Source: Datisca glomerata (taxonomy: Eukaryota; Streptophyta; Magnoliopsida; Cucurbitales; Datiscaceae). Taken from it: DNA of 64,000 bases. This document shows positions 57,997 to 64,000 of the stretch, one piece after another; positions within the stretch are counted from its first letter, which is position 1, and each line of letters begins with the position of its first letter. Both the position numbers and the translations under genes were made by a program. The stretch spans positions 584,655 through 648,654 of the forward strand of contig QANY01013831.1 of assembly GCA_003255025.1 (NCBI GenBank). The letters are read 5' to 3'. The notes beneath the pieces are model-generated. The model saw only the letters and a list, made by a program, of their open reading frames with translations, searched no databases and was not told the DNA's origin.

Positions 57997-59211
57997 GTAA
58001 GTGCCTCAAGATTATATCTTTATAATCTACCTCAATAGTCTCCCTTGTGAATCTTCTGCATTCTGATACAGTATCATGAGCTATTGAGCATAGCATCTCA
58101 GCAGCTCCTTTGTTTGTTAGTATTGTTTTCCTTCAATTGAATCAATTCTAGTAATACTAACTCTGTTAAGTTTTTATTATTTGCTCCAGTTTATATGCTT
58201 GACTCTTGCGCTTCTGTATTAATGTATGAATGTTATTTCATCATTGTGTGACCTTGGAAAATCATTTTTTTTTGCTAGTCTCCATTTTGATTGAAGACAC
58301 TTCTAAACCTACAATCCAGAATGATCTATCTTCAGCCTACCTTAGAGTTGCTTCTTCAAAATTCAAAATTGGGAATTTTCTCAAGAAGATTTTCTGAGGG
58401 TGAGCTGCTCAGGGCTGGTATGACCGCAAACCGATGACTGAATCATGGCTTTTTAAAATCAAAATTAAGGCAATAAGTTTCACCTTTCATTTGTAAATTC
58501 CTAGGGATTTCTTTAGTTTGGAGAAATCTTCTTGTAAATTATGTCAAATTTAGACATATATTGCTGTTTTTGTGATTTATTTTCCCTTTTCTCAAGTCAT
58601 CTAAATACAGTGTTGTTTTCTATGTATCTGCTATGTCCCAGCTGCTTACAATGTGTGACAATTTTAACCTGTTACTTCTCCCTATCTGTGGAGACTTCTT
58701 CTATAACTGTTTTTGATACAAAAATAGAAGTACGTTACTATTCATTACATGAGGGTTGAAAACTTGAAATAGATAAACCGGAAAGAATCCTTTTTGTAAA
58801 GTCTTTCTTTTTGTTCTCTAAGATCCTTCTAGAGTGGTTAGGTTGCCTGTTCCCTGGTTTCGTTCCTGAAAAAACCTGGATGGATTCATTGCTTTCTTTA
58901 TACGTAGATTCCAGCAACTAGCGTTGTACATATCCCCTTCAGGGTTTTTTGTGAGTAATACAGTTACTGTTTTACTATAAAATTGCTCTAAAAAATTTAT
59001 TTATTTAACTTATTTTGGAGGAAGAAGGTAATAGACAATGGTGAGCTAAATCTTGTCCTTCACAGTCAGAATGCTTATGTGAAATTTTGATGAAAGCTCC
59101 CTCATCTAGGTTGGCAGTTAGCTAATTATAGGATGATGCTAAATTCTCTACCCTTTTTATTCAAAAATTTGTTGTAAGTATTCTTATATTCCTTTCTCCG
59201 ACGTGTTGCAG
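57997..59211 (+). other. Possible intron in the PPR 3' UTR
   Basis: A good donor GCCT|GTAAGTGCC lies 43 bp after the stop codon, and a pyrimidine-rich acceptor CTCCGACGTGTTGCAG ends at 59211. The interval has no coding frame of note and is T-rich like an intron. Sequence after it (59212-59580) is mixed in composition and could be the remaining 3' UTR. Without transcript data this is only a prediction. Confidence 0.35.
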
Positions 59212-59599
59212 TAACAAGAAGGGGACCTGGAGATGAATTGAAAAAAATTAAAAGAAGATGATCAAGGACACTGGCAATGGTTAAGAATGCTCTAACCAAG
59301 GAATCAAGCTACAATGTAATCGAAAAGTGCTGTTACAGGTCAGTGAGTGTTAAAGCATGGAAGTACAAATCTAACTGCAGCTAATGACCTCTCATTGATT
59401 GACAGGTTTTAATTCATATCGAATCTAAGCATGAGAATGGAGATTAGAAGCTCCTTCGAGAGAGATTGTTTAGGTTGCCTATGGCTATGGCTGAAGATCT
59501 TCACAAAAACTGGGGCCTGCATTTTCTTTTGTTGACATAGAGGCAGCAAATGCTTTACATGGATATTGAAGAGCTACTTGCAGGCTAGATTGCAAATAT

Positions 59600-60011
59600 C
59601 AGGGTGTCCAAAACCGAACCGAACCGACCGATTCGGCCGGTTCTTTATTTATGTTCGGTTTGGTTCGGGCAAATCATTGGACATAAGTTTCGGTTCGGTT
59701 CGGAATTTGGTGATTTTTGAACCGAACCAAAACTTTAAATTTATATGATTTTTTTATTTTTTATATATAATTTCTTATAAAACCGAACCGAACTGAAGTA
59801 AAACTTTAATTTTATATTTGTTTTTTCAATAATATTAAAAATTATTTTTAATTAATAATATCGAACCGAAGAACTAAAGAACCGAACCGAACCGAAACTC
59901 ACGGTTCAGTTCTTTTAGTATTCACGGTCCGATTCAGTTTTATCGTCGAATCAAAGTTTTGGTTCGGTTTTTCATCAAAAAATTGACCGAACTGAACCGT
60001 GAACACCCTTA
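59600..60011. mobile_element. hAT-like MITE (412 bp) with CCGAAC-rich arms
   Basis: The ends CAGGGTGTCC and GAACACCCTTA are inverted. The flanks GCAAATAT (59592-59599) and GTAAATAT (60012-60019) match at 7 of 8 bases. The arms consist of repeated AACCGAACCGAACC and its complement GGTTCGGTTCGG, so the element can fold back. It has no coding capacity. Confidence 0.8.
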
Positions 60012-60195
60012 GTAAATATGAGGTTTGATTCAATTTAACAGAGGTTAACAATCTCTTCTCGGGACGGATGGCTTATTCAGAAAGGGACCTATCAGCAGGA
60101 GAAGTAGAAGCGTCTCGGTAGAGGCACAAGCAGTAGGGGCTCTCTCTCATCACTATGCATTATTGATGAGCAATTTGAGTATTTTTAACATTATG

Positions 60196-60866
60196 GTCTC
60201 GTTTGGTTTGTGTTATTTTCCTTATAATCCTCTTGTAATTAAATTATCATGTCAGTTTGGAACAATCCTTATATAAAGTCGCGATTCTAATTTTCATGCA
60301 GTCTTAATTTACGATGCAACCACAATCTTATATCAAATGAAATTACTTTTCTGTCCTATGAAATAAAACAAAAATAATTTCTCTCACACTCTCTATTTTT
60401 ATTAATTTAATCAAAATTAACTTTAAAAAATTTAGTTTAAGATTATTAATTTATTTAAATATTAATAAAAATAATTAAAATTAATGTTGAATTTTCATGT
60501 AAAAATATCTTTCATTATATCTCTTATTTTACTAATTTAATTAAAATTCAATCCAACATTATTAATTTATTTAGAAATTAATAAAAAATAAATAAATTAA
60601 TATTAAAATTACACGTTAAAATATTTTTTTAGATAAGATATAACTAAAATGATATGTATACAAATTTACAAAAATAAGATATATCTTGTTATCTATACAA
60701 ATTTACAACAAAAATCAACATATATCAAACATAACAATCATAAATTATTACTCATCACTTCATAGATTACCATACACAATCAATGACAATCATATTTTGA
60801 AAGTAATTGAATAATCATCAATTGAATTATGATGTTCATTTTAGATTACGCAAACCAAACGACATC
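60196..60866. mobile_element. MITE with GTCKCGTTTGGTTTG-type ends
   Basis: The left end GTCTCGTTTGGTTTGTGTTA and the right end (reverse complement ATGTCGTTTGGTTTGCGTAA) are inverted. The flanks TTATG and CTATG may be the target duplication. The interior of about 670 bp is AT-rich without coding frames. The superfamily is not certain. Confidence 0.6.
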
Positions 60867-61773
60867 TATGATGCAAATGGTACTGCTTGGATTTTATCTT
60901 TTTTGGAGACAAATTTACAAATTATACAGGGAGTGAAGGTAATCTATTTAAAGACCATTTTGATATATATGTGAGAAAACTTAACCATTTGCGATTACCC
61001 AAATTGTTACTTTTACTGCTACCCTATAGTAGATATTTTACTCATATACTAGATATCTTACTACCAAAAGGGAACAAGAACAATCTGGAAAGATTGAGAG
61101 GAATGAATGAAAAGGTGGAAGGAGCAATGGTATGCCATAAGGGTGGGGCTTTACCTTTTCTTTTGCATTGAAGAGAGATAAAAATGGCATCTTTCTTAAT
61201 ATGTCTGCTGCATAACAACCCATCTCCTCTCATATATTCTGCCTTTTGTCCCTCACTATCATTATTATGCTCAATTTGATGTAATATTATATAGAGTTTA
61301 TAGTTTGTGTAATTGTGGTTTAGCATTTTGGCCTACCTGTAAATTTTTTATTTTAATTGATTATATGTTGATATCTTCAACTTCTGAATCCAGGCTATCC
61401 TGACCCCAGGAACAACAAAGGTTTGGTAGATTTGGATTTATTATAGATTGATTTTTTTTAGTGGCCAGGTCGGCACAGGTCAAAATTTAAAAGAAATAAT
61501 ACATATTTATTGAAGTATGAGTTGCATTTATGTTTTATTGACCTCGTTCAACTTGGTTGTGGATACTCTGTTATTGTTGAGCAATAATAGATGTGTAGTA
61601 GAACTAGGGTCATCCAGCTAGATCTGATAATTAAAAATTAAAAATGCAATTTTTTTTACCTTTGGTAGTGAGACCATATTTGGTGCATCCAAATTTAAAA
61701 GAATGTCAGATCTAATTCAAGGATATCAGATCACGATCCGGATCACATGTTATAATCATATTTTAGTGCGATT
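60867..61773. other. Intergenic DNA without supported gene
   Basis: Short open frames on both strands (60887-61171 +, 61042-61326 -) overlap each other and show no family motif. Composition is mixed around 61060-61260 and AT-rich elsewhere. A few GATC-rich motifs occur at 61715-61750, just before the D-family element. Confidence 0.5.
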
Positions 61774-62520
61774 GTGTCGGCATCGCGATCCGGATCGTAG
61801 AATCCTACGATCCCACCGATCTAACTTTTTGTTTTATTTACAAAATAATTATAAAACTATTGATGGTGAGATTTGAACCCTCACACCAAAGGTTTTAAAA
61901 TGACCATTTAACCACTGAACCAACTATGTTTATATAATGAAAATAAATATATTTTATATTTAATTAAATATTTAACTATTTTTATAACATTTTAATTTAT
62001 TTATTTTATGATTTACACCTCTTAAAATTATCAAAATTAGAATTAGTTCCGCTACCACTATTTTTTTTATATTAAGATATTAATTTTAATATTGTTACAA
62101 ACTTATTAAAATTTAACTTATATATCAAACACTCTCAAACCTAATATATCATAATAATAATTTTAACATATTTAATCAATAATTATCTTAACATATTTAT
62201 TTATTTATCTTTCATAGTTTGAAACAACAATTAGGTGAAGTTTATTAAGTTTACTTGTTTTGAACTTTTTTATATGAAATTTTTTTCTTCAAAACTTAAA
62301 AGTATGAGAACTCTACTTAATATTATGTCATTTTAGATGACTTGATGTTATTTTTATTTAATAGGTAGATGACTTGGTGTTATATAATCATTTTCTTCAA
62401 TATATTGAAGTACCATTAGCATATATATACTTTTTATTAATAAAGTATTAAGAATCGGTCTTAAGATCCTCGATCCTATATCCTTCCACCGATCTTAAGT
62501 AGGATCGTGATCCTAACAAC
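61774..62520. mobile_element. Second D-family GATC-rich element (about 750 bp)
   Basis: It begins near GTGTCGGCATCGCGATCCGG and ends AGGATCGTGATCCTAACAAC. As in element D, GATCGTAGAATCCTACGATC-type palindromes occur near the ends and the terminal CTAACAAC is shared. The interior is AT-rich and holds a tRNA-like segment on the minus strand. The left boundary is uncertain because the start is more diverged. Confidence 0.55.
61862..61930 (-). other. tRNA-like (pol III A/B box) segment
   Basis: On the minus strand the sequence contains GGTTCAGTGGTTAAATGG, which resembles a D arm/A box, and about 25 nt later GTGAGGGTTCAAATCTCAC, a T-arm-like B box. Spacing is close to that of a tRNA, but the acceptor and anticodon stems do not pair, so this is a tRNA-derived relic or SINE head and not a working tRNA gene. 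Confidence 0.45.
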
Positions 62521-62699
62521 CTTACTGCCATTGACAAAACCAACAACATAATATCCCATCTGGCTCAACTTTGAGAAGAATAAGTAAATTACAATCGATG
62601 TCTCTTATAGTTTGCTTAAGGAACGCATACATTCTATTCGGTTTCAATAATTACACAATTTTTTGTCCCTTATTCACTTAATATAAAATTTTACATTGA

Positions 62700-64000
62700 A
62701 CTTGTACAAGGTTGGTTATTCCGTACGCTAGTGGGTTACCAACGTGGTAGAAATAAAAGTGAAAGGACGACGTGGATGGTGCGAAAGAAGATAAAGGCAA
62801 CAGAAATGACATTGCGGTTAAAAGAGAATCAGATTTGATAGTGGCAGTTATTCAATATTAGTTAAATCTAATTAAACGGTTGTAAATGGATGAGGAGGAG
62901 GAGACCTATAAATACCACCATATGTAACGAGCAAGGGCAATTTCAACTCAATACAAAATTCCCGATTACTATTTCATCTCTCGTTTTCTTATTTGTATTC
63001 TATTCCAGAATACCGTAGAGGAAAAAAGTTCTTTACAGATTGTACTTTCATTGATAGTCGAACTCAAGAAAAACCTACTCTCAAATATCGAGAATGTCAA
63101 GAACCAGTCAAGCGTAGCTCGCTATACCCAGAGCAAAAACGACCCTAAACAAAGAAACCATGATGTACCAGCAATTCTCGAAAAAATTCTAACAAGAATT
63201 ACAAGGTTGGAAAACTGAAACGCATAAAATTTGAATATAGCTCTTCATATGTTGCAAGATTAAGTTACAACCTTGCAACAAGTAGTCCAGCAAACACGTA
63301 ATGAGATGATCTAATCGCATCGATAGGAGATGAACGAAACTTAAATGCAACGGCGAGGATTAATGCTGGATTAAATCAAAATTACAACCAAGAACACAAC
63401 GAAGAAGGCAAAGGACAGTCAAAGAACGTGGAAAACTGAGCGGTAGGAATTCTCAGAGTAAAAGACGGATTACGGAACACGATATTGAAAAGATGCTCAA
63501 CAGAAAAATGGTGGAAGCCAAAAGGTGTGGCACCACAATGGTAGTGGATTTGGAGTTACTGACCCAAACTTCATTAACTCTGAAAATCTCGTTGACACCT
63601 ATTCTAAAGAAGTTCATGCCGCCATAATTCAAGTACTATACTAGAAAGACAGATCTAGTGGAATACCTTAGGCGATTTTGATAGATGATGGCACTCTATC
63701 AACACGAAGATGCACTCATGTGTAGAAGGTTCCCGACAAGCCTCAACGATAACGCTTTAAAATGGTGTCACTCTTTTCCCCCTTTTTCTATAAGTAACTT
63801 TTCTGTTATGTCTTCTATCTTTTTGAAATAGTATGCAACCTATCGATCCGTCTGGGGGGGCTCAGAATATCTTCTGACAATCTCGAAAAAGAAATGAGAA
63901 TCATTACGTGAACACACTATAGGAAAAATGGAGAACTATGATTCTTGTGTAGCTCGATTAGCATTCAGAAGAGGACTAGATCCTCAATCCTCACTATTTG
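62700..64000 (+). mobile_element. 5' end of a decayed Ty3/gypsy element, continuing beyond the window
   Basis: An LTR-like segment contains CTATAAATACC (about 62907) as a TATA box, followed by CAATTTCAACTCAATAC and CT-rich DNA. A leader follows, and a gag fragment begins near 63600. The LTR borders and PBS are not firmly placed; the LTR probably ends around 63060. The second LTR would be outside the window. Confidence 0.6.
63606..64000 (+). pseudogene. Ty3/gypsy gag (Retrotrans_gag) fragment, broken and cut by the window edge
   Basis: Conceptual reading gives KFMPP-FKYYTRKTDLVEYL, MMALYQHEDALMCRRFPTSL, NDNALKWCHSF and LAFRRGLDP. This follows the order of the plant gypsy gag core (..F.KYDGKSDP.EHLR.F...M.LY...EALLCR.FP.SL...A..W). 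Several stops and at least one frameshift occur. The lineage is probably Tat/Athila-like, judged from the gag pattern only. Confidence 0.62.

Noticed and set aside
60887..61326. Overlapping short ORFs on both strands downstream of the PPR gene
   Set aside because: They contradict each other and show no family features.

Overview
The window is nuclear DNA of a flowering plant, most likely a eudicot. The evidence is intron-rich plant-specific genes (an ARF6-type auxin response factor and a long remorin), an intronless P-class PPR gene, AT-rich intergenic DNA and many Copia, Ty3/gypsy, PIF/Harbinger, hAT-like and Mutator-like elements. I cannot name the species. Only three protein-coding genes look functional. 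Nothing here points to a new enzymatic or defence system; the interest lies in gene architecture and in layered transposon history.

Layout. 1-3.87 kb: decayed PIF/Harbinger transposon, minus strand, with transposase and Myb-like accessory ORF. 3.98-6.98 kb: a 3.0-kb candidate solo LTR with an imperfect 5-bp target duplication. 7.6-14.3 kb: the ARF gene (14 coding exons, 824 aa, + strand), with a conserved miR167 site, upstream ORFs, and three small repeats in its introns (a Mutator-like fold-back MITE, a TRIM and an inverted repeat). 15.5-18.7 kb: a deleted Copia element arranged LTR-internal-LTR-internal. 19.8-40.45 kb: a nest of retrotransposons. Copia element A (about 5.4 kb without insertions) carries Copia B (9.4 kb) inside gag, Copia C (5.4 kb) between integrase and reverse transcriptase, and a 457-bp GATC-rich element D in its 3' LTR. 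All are broken by stops, frameshifts and catalytic-site changes.

40.7-43.1 kb: a six-exon remorin gene (528 aa, minus strand). 43.1-55.3 kb: gene-free AT-rich DNA holding a hAT-like MITE, SINE-like fragments, tandem repeats and hairpins. 55.4-57.95 kb: a single-exon PPR gene (862 aa from its ATG), possibly with an intron in its 3' UTR. 59.6-62.5 kb: two MITEs and a second D-family element that contains a tRNA-like stretch. 62.7-64 kb: the 5' end of a decayed Ty3/gypsy element running off the window.

The three genes do not form a pathway. ARF is a nuclear auxin-dependent transcription factor, the remorin is a plasma-membrane nanodomain protein, and the PPR protein is a probable organellar RNA-binding protein. 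Exon models were assembled by hand from splice consensus, reading-frame continuity and recalled family conservation. Both multi-exon models sum to whole codons.
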